A DNA stretch of 21,147 nucleotides from Hypsibius dujardini (taxonomy: Eukaryota; Tardigrada; Eutardigrada; Parachela; Hypsibiidae), in assembly GCA_001579985.1 (NCBI GenBank), contig LRSR01012982.1, forward strand, positions 1 through 21,147, in the 5' to 3' direction. The position numbers and the translations under genes are program-made. Below are positions 1 through 9,440 of this stretch, one piece after another (the stretch's first letter is position 1; each line of letters starts with the position of its first letter). The notes below the pieces were generated by a model. It was not told the origin of the DNA. It was given only the letters and a program-made list of their open reading frames with translations, and did no database searches.

Positions 1-3
1 CAG

Positions 4-53
4 CAATCAATCAATCAGTCGTAGGTAAATCAGATTGATTGATTGACTGATTG
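4..53. repeat. AATC/GATT repeats in inverted orientation
   Basis: Four CAATC-type units at 4-20 face GATT units at 33-53, so the RNA or single strand could fold into a hairpin with a short spacer. It lies in INPP1 intron 2, directly after the exon 2 donor. The same AATC microsatellite family recurs across the window. Confidence 0.7.
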
Positions 54-59
54 TTGTAC

Positions 60-405
60 CTGGATCGTGACATCAGCTAAGGTCTTGAAGTCGGGTTTCT
101 GGCGTCGCTTGTCATACTCCTTATCCTGCACCAGCGTCTGGAATAGATCCGAATGCTTACGCACCGCCCGTGCCACATTAGCCGACCGTTCACTACAAAC
201 CAAACCAATCAACAATCAACCGCTGACTGGTCCGCTAAATTCTCCAACAACAAACATCCCATCAATCAACCAATCAAGCACGACTACAACACAGTAAAAA
301 CTCCAAACCAAACTATACACGTAAATCAATCAATCCAGCACCGATTAATGCAGCACGACCGCACCTTAAACTGATGAGCGTCTGCAGGACTTTGGCCGCG
401 TCCAT
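60..405 (-). CDS. INPP1: Inositol polyphosphate 1-phosphatase, N-terminal part (exons 1-2)
   Basis: Exon 1 is 365-405 (ATG at 405) and exon 2 is 60-192. Donors are AAG|GTGCGG and CAG|GTACAA, and the acceptor is TTTGTAG. The join is in phase and gives 58 residues; the remainder lies off the left edge. The spliced protein begins MDAAKVLQTLISLSERSANV and contains LFQTLVQDK and DFKTLADV. These match the INPP1 N-terminus (human SEKAANIARA, DFKTLADV) position for position. INPP1 is a cytosolic, Mg-dependent, lithium-sensitive phosphatase that removes the 1-phosphate from inositol 1,4-bisphosphate and inositol 1,3,4-trisphosphate. The catalytic metal-binding motifs (DPIDST, WDxxA) lie in unseen downstream exons, so activity cannot be judged. 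The gene diverges from the MPLKIP-like gene. Identification is strong because the motif spacing matches; the exact start is supported by the in-phase splice. Confidence 0.85.
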
Positions 406-1217
406 AGCGCACGAAATCCGCAGCGAAGGAGGACAAAAATGAAAAAAAAAAAAAATTTCTATGCCCACAAACAGTTTTAACGCCTGAAGAAAAATGAGTG
501 TTGATCGGAAAGTGGAAAGTCAGAGAAGATAGTCCACTTTTTAACGAGCGTCGCTGCGGGGCATGAAAAAATTCTTCGCGGTAAAATTTCCACAGTGGTA
601 AAAAAGCGGTTCCGACGAATGCATTAAGAATAAATCCAAAAGGGATGAAAATAAAGTGGAGATCATCCCCTTTTATCCCAACTGGGATGTAATCCCGAAC
701 GAAAACAGCTGCTGATGAGTCAATACAGGAAGAAGGCGTGGCGAAGGTGGAGCATCAACGCATTCAAAAAGCGAATCCGAAACGGTGTTTGGTGAAGTCG
801 CATTGTGATTGGCCAACAGCTGCGCTGGGCCAATCACGAAGGTGAAGCATCAACGCTGCTGATGAGTCAACATAGAACGAAGGCGTGGCGAAGGTGGAGC
901 ATCAACGCACTCATAAGGCGAATCCGAAACGGCGTTTGGTGAAACCGCATTGTGATTGGCCGACAGCAGCGCTGGGCCAATCACGATACACCTTCACCGA
1001 GACAGCCAATACCGAGCGGGAGTTCCGCCTCCCTGGGCGTGTCACTACGACATAAACACAAACAATATTCCAAATTTTCGCCATCATTTTGCGCTCGAAA
1101 CTTTTAGCTGTCAGTGTTTGTCCAGATCGCTCATCATTTTTCTGGGAGATTGGACTATGGGGAATCGGATTCCGTAAAGAGTGGAAGTGAAAAACGTTTT
1201 GATCTGAATGTGCGAGG
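406..1217. promoter_or_regulatory. Divergent promoter interval INPP1 / MPLKIP-like
   Basis: This 812-bp gap separates two divergent start codons, so it should hold both promoters. It contains a 14-base A run near 439-452 and the duplicated CCAAT module at 708-986, which is listed separately. I see no convincing TATA box for either gene. Shared promoter use is inferred from position only. Confidence 0.5.
708..986. promoter_or_regulatory. Tandem-duplicated CCAAT-palindrome module
   Basis: Two similar copies of about 132 bp run 708-839 and 855-986, with a period of 147 bp. Each starts with TGATGAGTCA, which resembles an AP-1 site. Each ends with a perfect 10-bp inverted repeat, GTGATTGGCC / GGCCAATCAC (805-814 with 828-837, and 952-961 with 975-984), spaced by 13 bases. 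Each arm holds a CCAAT box, giving four facing CCAAT/ATTGG sites. CCAAT boxes are classic NF-Y sites and are common in divergent promoters; regulatory use here is inference. Confidence 0.6.
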
Positions 1218-2141
1218 ATGTCGTACCCCAATAACGGCCACAATTACCACTCCGCGGGACCACCACCGGACTTCATGGAGTTCGGCGGTCCGCCCGGGCG
1301 GCGCGCTCACACCGGCGTCTTCCGCCGGGGCTTCGTCAACAGGGCACAGCCTGATTGGCAGCAAGGCCGCGGCGGATTTCGTCCTCCTCGCCAACCATGG
1401 CAGCAGCACCGTCAACAAGCGCCCTATCAAGGTCCTGCTCAACCGTAACCGCCTCAGTACTTTCCTCATCGTGTTCCCATGAGCGACTTTCTAGCCAATC
1501 AACACAATCGTCTATTGCAGGATTTCGCGGCGGCGGCCCTCCCCATCGCGGATTTCGTGGACGCGGGGTAAGAGTGAGGTTTGCGCGTTTAGTTGATTGA
1601 TCGATTGGCTTGATTCGGATTGCGTGTTTTACTGAGCTGAACTGAATTGAACTGCTAGCATTTTTACGCTCCTCGTGCATTTTTACGTACCGCGCGGCGA
1701 TGTGTGAAAGTGTCTTGTTAATTTTTGTCTGTTCTCTCTCTCTCTCTCTCTGTTCAAAAGGGCAATAACCAACATGGAGGTGGAGGAGGAGCAGTACAAG
1801 ATATCGCGGCATTCTTCCATCCGTCCATGCTGGAGGATCCCTGGGCGGGCATCAACGGGCGTGGCTGTCATCCGGCGCCGGCTGTAGCAGTGCCCTTGAT
1901 TCAGGTCGAACCGGACGACCCGGAACTGCAAGCCATTGTAAAAGAGATGAACAACCACAAAAGCGACACGGAGCAAACCGCCAGTCACGTTCAGGAGACG
2001 TCTTCCGCTCCGGCCGGGGAGACTAGTATGGAAACCGGCTCAGCTGAGACTGCTGCTCGCGGTTCGAAGATGGACCAATCTGGATCTCTCATGTCGGACT
2101 CCTGGGAGCCTGAAAAAGAAAATGAAACGTTAGAAAACTAA
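1218..2141 (+). CDS. MPLKIP: MPLKIP/TTDN1-like protein (M-phase-specific PLK1-interacting protein family)
   Basis: Exons are 1218-1431, 1521-1567 and 1761-2141, giving 213 residues. The phases join cleanly (1, then 0). Acceptors are TTGCAG and, after a CT-rich tract, CAAAAG; donors are AAG|GTCCTG (weak) and CGG|GTAAGA. Residues 1-100 are rich in Gly, Pro and Arg with FRGGG/GFRGRG stretches. Residues 105-118 read FFHPSMLEDPWAGI, matching the family signature of human TTDN1 (YFKPSMLEDPWAGL). The acidic Ser/Glu-rich tail is longer than in the human protein (179 residues). The human protein binds PLK1, is mutated in non-photosensitive trichothiodystrophy, and has been linked to intron lariat processing. 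Function here is inferred from the motif. The first donor is the least certain part; a GT at 1411 is also in phase but fits poorly. Confidence 0.75.
1733..1752 (+). repeat. (CT)n polypyrimidine tract before a splice acceptor
   Basis: A nearly pure CT run ends eight bases before the AG at 1759-1760 of MPLKIP-like intron 2. It probably serves as the polypyrimidine tract for that acceptor. Length variation here could affect splicing. Confidence 0.7.
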
Positions 2142-2687
2142 CGCGGAGGGGAGAAGAAACCTGAATGGAAATTTCAATCAATCAATCAATCAATCAACCT
2201 ATTAACCGACAATCCTGTTAACCGTCGTCAATCAATCAATTCACCGCAACATCTTAGCGAGTTCTTTTTATCTGCAAAGTCGTAAGCCAAGTGACTCATA
2301 AACGCAGCGCGGTCTACAGTTTTTGAAACAACAAGCGGTGATTGACACGAGGCGTCTAATTCTGGTACTACAACCAATCGAGCGAGAGTAGGTGACTGCA
2401 GGGGAGAAGGCAATGCAGTTAAAGGCTTCCCCACTGAACCGTCCATCGCTTCCCCGCTGAACCGTCCATCGCTTCCCCGCTGAACCGTCCATCGCTTCCC
2501 CAAAGGAGTTCGGTAAAAACAATGCAGTGTGTGATAAAAAACAAAGCACATAACGCCATTTCACAAACGGAAGCCAAGCGAACGACGAACGCCACGCATC
2601 CCGATACGCCAGGATAAGCATGTAATTAATAACGGCTTAAACTGACATGAAAATATCGAGCTAAACAGACAACATCCATCATCATCG
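2142..2687. other. Convergent spacer between MPLKIP-like and CDK12
   Basis: This 546-bp stretch must hold both 3' ends. It contains AATC microsatellites at 2175-2197 and 2227-2242 and a 23-bp tandem repeat at 2425-2502. I see no canonical AATAAA on either strand and no coding exon; the open frames across the tandem repeat are artefacts of its periodicity. Confidence 0.6.
2425..2502. repeat. 23-bp tandem repeat, about 3.4 copies
   Basis: The unit AACCGTCCATCGCTTCCCC plus GCTG repeats with almost no divergence; the first partial copy has CACTG instead of CGCTG. It lies between the convergent MPLKIP-like and CDK12 genes and may fall in the 3' UTR of one of them. Confidence 0.85.
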
Positions 2688-5600
2688 TCAGCGATGATTA
2701 CTAACGTTACGCACGAAAAAAGAAGCAATTACCCCATTATTGAACGGTGCAGACATTTGCTGCGACGGTTGGCCGTAATTATTGCCACCAAACTCTCCAC
2801 CCGGGAACCGCGGCGGGGGAAGAGGATGCGACCGGTGTCCCCCTCCTCCTCCTCCTCCCCTTCCTTCTCCATTACTGCCCAGCTCATGCCCCCGGAAGCG
2901 AATCAGCGGCGGCGGCACTGACTGATGAAACTGCTCCAGATGCGGCGGAAGCCGCTGCTGCTGTGGATTATCATCGGGATGAAATGGCGGCGGATTATTA
3001 TCATGAACCGCGGGGAACCTCGAGGGAGGCGGCTCTTGCTCAGCAGAATGAAATCGCGGTTGTGGTTGATGTTGCGGTGGTTGCTGCGGTTGAGAAGACA
3101 TGGAAGACGCTGTCGCCGACAGAGGTCGCTGCGGTGCCACATCCAAGCCGCCTTCCCCGGCGATCGCGGCCGCAGACTTCTCCTTTTTCCGGCTTCCCTT
3201 CATCCGCTTACACCACATCTCGTGGCAGTCTTGCTGGATGGGCAAACTGAAAGGCGAAAAAAACAATACGGTGGATACTCATGTCCGTTGTGACTGACCG
3301 GACACGGGAGTGGAGAAGCGTACATTTCCGGTGGGATGGCGTCGATTGTCAAATCCTTGAGATAGGGATGCTCCAGCGCTTCGGCGGCGGTGAACCGCTT
3401 GGCCGGATCCAGCTGCAGCATCTTGTCCAAAAGATCCAACGCATCGACAGGAATACTGAAAGGGTGGGAGTCATTACGGAGAGGAGCGCAGGCAAGAAGG
3501 CACTCATTGGCGGCAGGTGAAATTAAGTGCGGAATTGATATTTAGACATCAATATGAAAGCAGATAAAAAAGCAGACAGATAGACAGACAATGAAACCGA
3601 CAGATAGACAGCCGAGGAGACAGAAAAGATGTACTAGCAATCAGACAAGCAGACAGAGAGACAGCTTGGCAGACAAACAAACAGGGAAGACAGACAGACA
3701 GACAAGCAGACAGACAGACAAGAAGACAGACAGACAGACAAGAAGACAGACAGACAAGCAGACAGACAGGCAAACAGACAGCTTGGCAGACAAACAGACA
3801 GGGAAGACAGACAGACACGTAGACAGACAGACCAAGACAGACAGACAGAACGGAATACGTTAGTCAGCCAGACAAGCAGACAGCGAAAAACTTACTAGTC
3901 AAATTCATCACGCAAACGACGCTTGATAATCTTCTTCGGGCGCATCGTGCTGTAGTTCGGCAGTTTGACCACGTTCGGCCAGTCCTCCGGAGTGGCCGTC
4001 CCGCAGATGCTGCTGAGTTTCTCCAGCTGTGACAGTTCGCTGTGTGCCTTGAAGATGGGCTCGCCGTGGAACATCTCTCCGAGGATGCAGCTGAAAAGAC
4101 GGGCTAGATCCTGTGGGTTCCACACGAAAAGACGCGTAACCGTGCTAACTTACCCACAACTCCAGATATCCACGGCCGGGCCGTAGCGCTCTTCACCGTA
4201 CAGCAGCTCCGGGGGACGATACCACAGCGTGATGACCTTGTTGGTGTAGGGCCGGTTCGGATCGTCCGGATCGAAGATGCGGGCTAGTCCGAAATCGGCC
4301 AGCTTGACTTCGCCGCTGTGGGTGGAAAATATTAGCGACAAGAAATCCAAGTCGGACGGATAGTGAAACAACGTCCGTTCCATTAATTATCCTGACTGTA
4401 AATTGAATTTTGAGCTCTTTCTGTTGTTAGTCTGGTGTATGAATATCTTCCTGAAAGTCTTGTCTGATTTCGCTGTCTGCATGTTGATTGAATATCGAGT
4501 CTGTTTGAACTTTGACTGAATGACTGATCTATCAAATCCTCGACTGCCTGAAAGTTTGATTGAATATTGTGTCTGCGAATATCTTGTCTGACTACCTTTC
4601 GGTTGAATGTCTTGCTTGTCTGGAAATGTCTCGACTGTCTGAATGTTGACTGACTGTCATGTCTGACTGCTCATTTCGGTTGAATGTCTTGCTTGTCTGG
4701 AAATGTCTCGACTGTCTGGAAATGTCTCGACTGTCTGAATGTTGACTGACTGTCATGTCTCGACTGTCTTTCAGTTGAATGTCTTGCTTGTCTGAATGTT
4801 GACTGAATGTCATGTCTGTAAATGTCCTGTATGTCTAAATACCTTGCCTGCCTTGAGTGTCTGTCTGTCTCTGAATGTGATCAATTATGTGTCTGTAATC
4901 ATGGAAACTTACCGATTGTTCACCAAGATATTGGAACATTTAATGTCCCGATGGAACATGTTCCTGTTATGAGCAAATTTGAGGGCCTCCAGCAGCTGCT
5001 TCATGCAGGATGCAATGTGGAGAGCGGAGAATTTGACCATTCCGGATTCCAGCAGTCCCATCAAATCGTGGTCCATGTACTCAAACACCAGGTAGAACGC
5101 GCCTGAAATAATAAAACATTTTACGTAGACAAAACATCCAACCGAGCCGAATATGTCCGGTATTCCCACCTTCGCGATCTCTCCGGAAATCCGCCGCCTC
5201 CTGCTTGTCCGTAACAATCTCCAACAGTTTCACAATGTTCCGATGATCGAGTTCGCGAAGAATCTTAATCTCCCGCACAGCTGTGATCGGGAAGCCCTCT
5301 CGTTCGTTTTCCAACCGTACCTTCTTCAATGCCAGCAACTCTCCTGGAAAACGAACGGTACACACGTAATCAGACCTGCAGTTTGCGGCTCGGAGGAAGT
5401 TGCGGCTCGGGGGAAGTTGCGGCTGGAGGATTCGCATACCGCTTTCGTTGTTGCGCGCTTTGTACACCTGCCCGTACGTTCCTTCACCGATCTGCGAAAT
5501 GATTTCGAAGCTGTTGACGCATCGTTCGCCCCAGGCGTGTTCGTTTGGTCCGAGGGGCGCCGGTCGGGGACGTGTCGGCACTCTGTCGAAAAAGGAAAAC

Positions 5601-5812
5601 GACATAAGGGACTACTGACCAAACCTCTAGCAAAGGACGACACCGCTCAACAGATCCCAAACAAGCAAACAGACAGAAACGCAGACAGACTGACCGAGAC
5701 AGACAAACAGACAGGCAGCCAGGCAAGTAGACAGACAGCCAGGCAAGTAGACAGACAGGTGGGTGGACAGACAGACAGTCAGACAGAGAGACAGGCAGAC
5801 AGACATATAGGC

Positions 5813-5864
<52 letters not shown>

Positions 5865-8006
5865 GTATAGGCAGACAGAGAGACAGACAGGTGGGTGGGC
5901 AGACAGACGAATCAATCAATCGAAGGAGAAGACAACGGTCAGCCAAAAGAATAGTTTGACAAATCGGAAGAAACCCTTTCGAAAAGGCATTCAACCAGTC
6001 CAACAGACAGTTGGCTTGCCTGTTTGAGCGGTGTCCTGGCCAAAAAGGCAAGACACCGCTCACGCAGGCAAGCCAGAAAGCAATCAAACGATGTGTTCCC
6101 GAATATACCAAACAAAAAACGAAACACAAGGTAAACCGAGAGTGAATGATGAGTGTATTACTCGTACTTACGAGACAGGAAGTTTCGGCTTTCGCATCAC
6201 CGGTTCCGGTGCCGCCACAATCGGCATCGGCAATCCGGCATACGGCGAGATGGCCGTCGGCACGGGAGTTGCATCGCTTTTAGCCGTCGATGATCCCGAG
6301 GCCGCGGGTCGATCTCTTTGACTGTTGTCCCGCTTCGACGACGACCGCGGACTGTTCTGCTGTTGATTCGGCGCAGCCAGCTTACTCTGGGGAAGCTTCG
6401 CCGCGGAAATTGCCGCTGTTTCCACCGGACGACTGGCAGATCGAGAGTTTCTGTCATGCTTCTTAATCTCCTCGAAGAGGGTGCCGCCGAGCGAGGAGGT
6501 CATGTCATCGGGCGGCGTCCTCGGGCCACCAGACCGAGTTTCCGAGCCGGATCGACGGCTCGTGGACCGCTGCTCCAACCCCTTATCACTGTCTTTCACG
6601 AGACGCGAGGAGGATGTGTCGAGAGATCGGTCGGACCTCTTGCTCAGGCTGAACTTGACGGGACTGCGCGACTCTGCGCTGCGTGGCGAGGGAGACCTTG
6701 GGGCCGAGGACTGCCGAAAGCTGTCTCGATTTCCACGCTCACTGCAAAAAAGACAAGATCTTACTGACGTTATTCAATCCTACCACCTGGTATCCCCTAG
6801 TACCACCTGGTAACACCTGGTATCAACTAGTATCACCTGGTATCACCTGTTACCACTTGGTACCACCTGGTATCACCTGTTACCACTTAGTATCACCTGT
6901 TACCACTTGGTATCACCTGGTACCACCTGTTACCACTTGGTATCACCTGGTACCACCTGTTACCACTTGGTACCACCTGGTGTCCCGTTTTGCCCAAGTA
7001 TTTACGTACTGTCTATCGCTTCTGTCGTGTGGCTGACGTCGACCATCCCTATCCCTATCCCTCTCCCGATCCGGTAGCGGTGATCGGTGGCGCTGATTCG
7101 CGTCTGACTCGCGATAGCCATTTTTCCGATCCGAATTTGATGAGGTTTTATGGTCTCCTGATGTCCGACGTTCCGGTTCGGGGGATCGCTTTTTTCTCTT
7201 GGGTGAGTCAACTTCTTCCTTCTGCGGACGGCTTCGGCTATCACTAAAAAATCCAACAGCTTTAAGAAAAAGAAATGAACGAACAAAAGCCAGAATAATT
7301 GTTGTCCACATTTCAGCAGAGATCCCTCCAGTTGATTGCTTGATTGCAGCATCCGTCAAGTAACAAGACGGTCAGTGGTTGATTGCTTGATTGTCTTGTA
7401 ACGTGTGAAACCGCTTGATTGCAGCATTCGTCAAGTAACAAGACGATCAGTGGTTGATTGCTTGATTGTCTTGTAACGTGTGAAACTGCTTGATTGCTTG
7501 ATTGCAGCATCCGTCAAGTAACAAGACGGTCAGTGGTTGATTGCTTGATTGTCTTGTAACGTGTGAAACTGCTTGATTGCTTGATTGGCCAACCTGGAAT
7601 CCTTTCGTTTCCGACTGCTCAGCTGCTGATCACGATCACCATTTCTCGGGACATCATCCAAAGGCCATGTCCGCTCCTCCTTGATCGTGCGAGCGGATCG
7701 ATTCCTTGCCGGATCCGGAGAGGGAGTTCGACGGGCTGGCCGTGCGTGATGACGTGGTGGTGGTGAGCCGGAAGGACTGCGCCGACCGCGATCACGCTCA
7801 CTGGCTCGGTGGAACGGCTCGGTGGTGGACTTTCTTTGGTGATGATTGCTGCTGCTGCTGCTGTTATTGCCGGCTGAGGCGCGAGCACGATCGGATGATT
7901 TCTCACGACCGCGACTGCCGCTGCCAGTGTCTTTGTCCTTGTTACGGTCTTTCTCCCGTTTAACGTCCATTACTGCTGCGCTCCTCTCCTCAGCATGCTG
8001 CACCAT
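2688..8006 (-). CDS. CDK12: Cyclin-dependent kinase 12/13, Pol II CTD kinase
   Basis: Ten exons (minus): 8006-7594, 7243-7010, 6741-6172, 5582-5440, 5343-5170, 5102-4913, 4315-4154, 4090-3896, 3455-3299, 3233-2688. All phases agree and total 927 residues (human CDK12 about 1490). CDK12/13 with cyclin K phosphorylates the Pol II CTD, mainly Ser2, in the nucleus. Residues 1-405 are Arg/Ser/Asp-rich with SP/TP sites, an RS-like domain. The kinase begins with WGERCV (423-428). It has GEGTYG (438-443), catalytic K460, PITAVRE (472-478), HRDIKCSN (562-569), DFG (582-584) and T-loop T599 in [22 protein letters not shown] (748-753) matches the human DCHEL helix that contacts ATP. Residues 754-927 are rich in Pro, Gln, His and Gly. 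CDK12 and CDK13 cannot be separated. The last intron has an alternative (donor after 3306, acceptor before 3246) that adds two residues before QDCHEMW. I prefer the stronger GTCAGT donor, which also keeps the human spacing. Met13 (7970) is an alternative start. Confidence 0.92.
3555..3880 (-). repeat. (TCTG)n array in CDK12 intron 9
   Basis: Degenerate CAGA units on the plus strand read as TCTG/CTGT on the sense (minus) strand of CDK12. They fill most of the 440-bp intron 3456-3895. Long open frames across the array are artefacts of a tetramer with no stop codon in any frame. Confidence 0.85.
4430..4880. repeat. Degenerate GTCTG-rich repeats with about 77-95-bp higher-order units
   Basis: CDK12 intron 7 (4316-4912) holds irregular TGTCTG and GACTG words. 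Within them a larger unit beginning TTGAATGTCTTGCTTGTCTG starts at 4603, 4680 and 4775 (the last copy preceded by CAG). Unlike the cleaner arrays in this gene, CTGT lies on the antisense strand here. Confidence 0.7.
5660..5910 (-). repeat. (TCTG)n array in CDK12 intron 4-side (5583-6171)
   Basis: The array contains a pure CAGA run at about 5816-5862 flanked by degenerate units. It reads as TCTG on the CDK12 sense strand and lies in the intron between the RS-region exon and the first kinase exon. A short AATC run follows at about 5910-5921. Confidence 0.85.
6776..6990. repeat. 10-bp-period minisatellite with CACCTG E-boxes
   Basis: About twenty decamers of the types ACCACCTGGT, ATCACCTGTT and ACCACTTGGT fill CDK12 intron 2 (6742-7009). 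Later copies are ordered as a roughly 30-bp trimer. Most units carry CACCTG or its relative CACTTG, an E-box core. The repeat starts about 35 bases from the exon 3 acceptor. Confidence 0.85.
7331..7590. repeat. 75-83-bp tandem repeat in CDK12 intron 1
   Basis: Units beginning GCAGCATCCGTCAAGTAAC start at 7346, 7421 and 7504. The third is longer by one GCTTGATT octamer. Each unit holds ATTG-type words and an ACAAGAC...GTCTTGT inverted pair. The array runs right up to the exon 1 donor at 7593. Confidence 0.85.
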
Positions 8007-8105
8007 TCACAAATTCCCACAAATGTCTATGAGAAAAAATGTGACAACCCAGAACAATAAAATGCTGAAGCATCAAACCAAACACGAAACACCGCGAGTG
8101 ATAAA

Positions 8106-8163
8106 CTAATCAATCAATCAATCAATCGATCAATCAATCCATCGATCAATCAATCAATCAATT
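8106..8163. repeat. (AATC)n microsatellite
   Basis: About fourteen near-perfect AATC units, with occasional ATCG variants, lie about 100 bases upstream of the CDK12 start codon. They may overlap the CDK12 5' UTR or core promoter. Confidence 0.9.
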
Positions 8164-8406
8164 GATAAGCTCGCAACCATTTGAAATTGAGCTATTTCTT
8201 TGCGAATTCCACCACAAACATTACGCCATTTGATTTTACAAAAGTTCATTTGAAACATAGTGCAGCAAATGAAGTTAAAGCACGAGAGCATTTCAATCGA
8301 GACAAAAGTCAATAACCTTTCACGAGGACAGAAGGGGTTATTTTTTATGATATGGCATTAATTCGTTCGTTCAACGCAAATTTAGAAGACTATCGAGTGA
8401 ACGGTT

Positions 8407-8446
8407 TATAAAAGAATTCCAATCGCTCAATAATAGCAATTTCAGT
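8407..8446 (+). promoter_or_regulatory. Possible TATA box plus initiator
   Basis: TATAAAA at about 8408 is followed roughly 33 bases later by TCAGTT, an arthropod-style initiator, and by an ATG at 8471. The spacing is typical for a plus-strand core promoter. It could serve the U1-C gene through a 5' UTR intron, serve a short unknown transcript, or be chance in AT-rich DNA. Confidence 0.3.
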
Positions 8447-8516
8447 TAACGGACGGCGCGAGCGACAGAAATGAAGGGGAAGGAGGAGAACACTGTAGAA
8501 AAAAAGCCTTTCGTAT

Positions 8517-8635
8517 TAATCAACAATCAACCACAGATAATGCAGAGGAAGCATAAACCACTCAATCAACAATCAACCACAGACAATTCAGAGCAAGCAA
8601 TAAACCACTCAATCAACAATCAATCAACAGAACCA
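8517..8635. repeat. 46/47-bp imperfect tandem repeat with AATCAAC words
   Basis: Two copies beginning AATCAACAATCAACCACAGA and ending AAACCACTC stand in tandem, followed by a partial third. The copies differ by a single-base indel, so the unit is not a codon multiple. This argues against the open frame that crosses it (8471-8917) being a conserved protein. Confidence 0.7.
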
Positions 8636-9401
8636 ATGATGAATTCATACACTGATAAACTCGCATTTCGAAAGAGGATTCCATCAAACTCCTACAAATA
8701 CCACATCATCCGAGGTAAAGCTTCACAAGGATGCACTTTAAAGGTGCTGGTAGCTGACGAATTACGTACCTCAGTGAACCTTTCCGATTCAAAAATGAGG
8801 GAGGAAATGAAAATGGCAAGCACAACACACCGCAACACTCCCAACAGCCACTTCCAACCGTCAACAAAAGAAGGTCAACTCAATTTCTTGACAGAGAGAC
8901 GCCGTTTGAAGAGGTGAAGTGAAAATTGAAAATTTACTCGGGTGAAAATTCTGACGTAGAATGTGTGATCACGCAAAAGGTCTTGCCCGTCTCGCGGCTG
9001 AAACACAGCGTGCGTTGCATAATTGGCTGCTTTTAAATCAGTCGACCAATCCAAAACGTCGTCATCCATTCTTGCAGGGCAATTGGAGTATTTACGCCAA
9101 GGCGTGGCTTCATCTTTTGATTGATTTATTACACACCACGCCACGCTTGATACGTGGCCAGAATGCTGTCAGGCCCGAGTTCAAAGGATAAGCCTTTGGC
9201 TGAATAAATACAGTAGGCGCTGCTTCTCCGTAATGCAAAGAAGAGCCCTCCAGTGACAGCCACTCGACAGCGTTTCGGCCAGGTGTGTGAAGCAGGAATT
9301 CGTTGTTGTGGTTTTCGTTGGGTCTTCGCCATTTTCCCCCTGAACTACCCCAATTATTCCGTCCAATTATTATCATTGTTTTTACAGCCACTGTGGATTT
9401 T

Positions 9402-9440
9402 GGGAAGATTTTGAAATTGTATTTCGTAGGAAATCTTCCC
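9402..9440 (+). promoter_or_regulatory. Perfect 10-bp hairpin upstream of U1-C
   Basis: GGGAAGATTT (9402-9411) pairs with AAATCTTCCC (9431-9440) across a 19-base loop. It sits 100 bases before the U1-C start codon, probably in its promoter or 5' UTR. The function is unknown. Confidence 0.45.

Noticed and set aside
2747-3250. 167-residue plus-strand frame opposite the last CDK12 exon
   Set aside because: Antisense shadow of the Pro/Gln/Gly-rich CDK12 tail; the minus frame continues the kinase in phase.
3247-3305. CDK12 last intron with donor GTGTCC and acceptor CTTTCAG as the main form
   Set aside because: In phase but with a weak donor, and it adds two residues relative to human spacing; retained as an alternative.
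3591-3863. Open frames of TDRQTDRQ and SVCLSVCL type in CDK12 intron 9
   Set aside because: Same tetramer artefact; the true exons on both sides join in phase across the array.
5484-6129. Cys/Leu/Ser-rich frames on the minus strand between CDK12 exons
   Set aside because: They derive from the intronic CAGA array and lie between in-phase, conserved CDK12 exons.
8471-8917. 148-residue plus-strand frame as a real protein gene
   Set aside because: Low-complexity Asn/Gln/Lys-rich content, an internal repeat whose copies differ by a one-base indel, and no recognised motif; kept only as a finding because of the upstream promoter-like signals.
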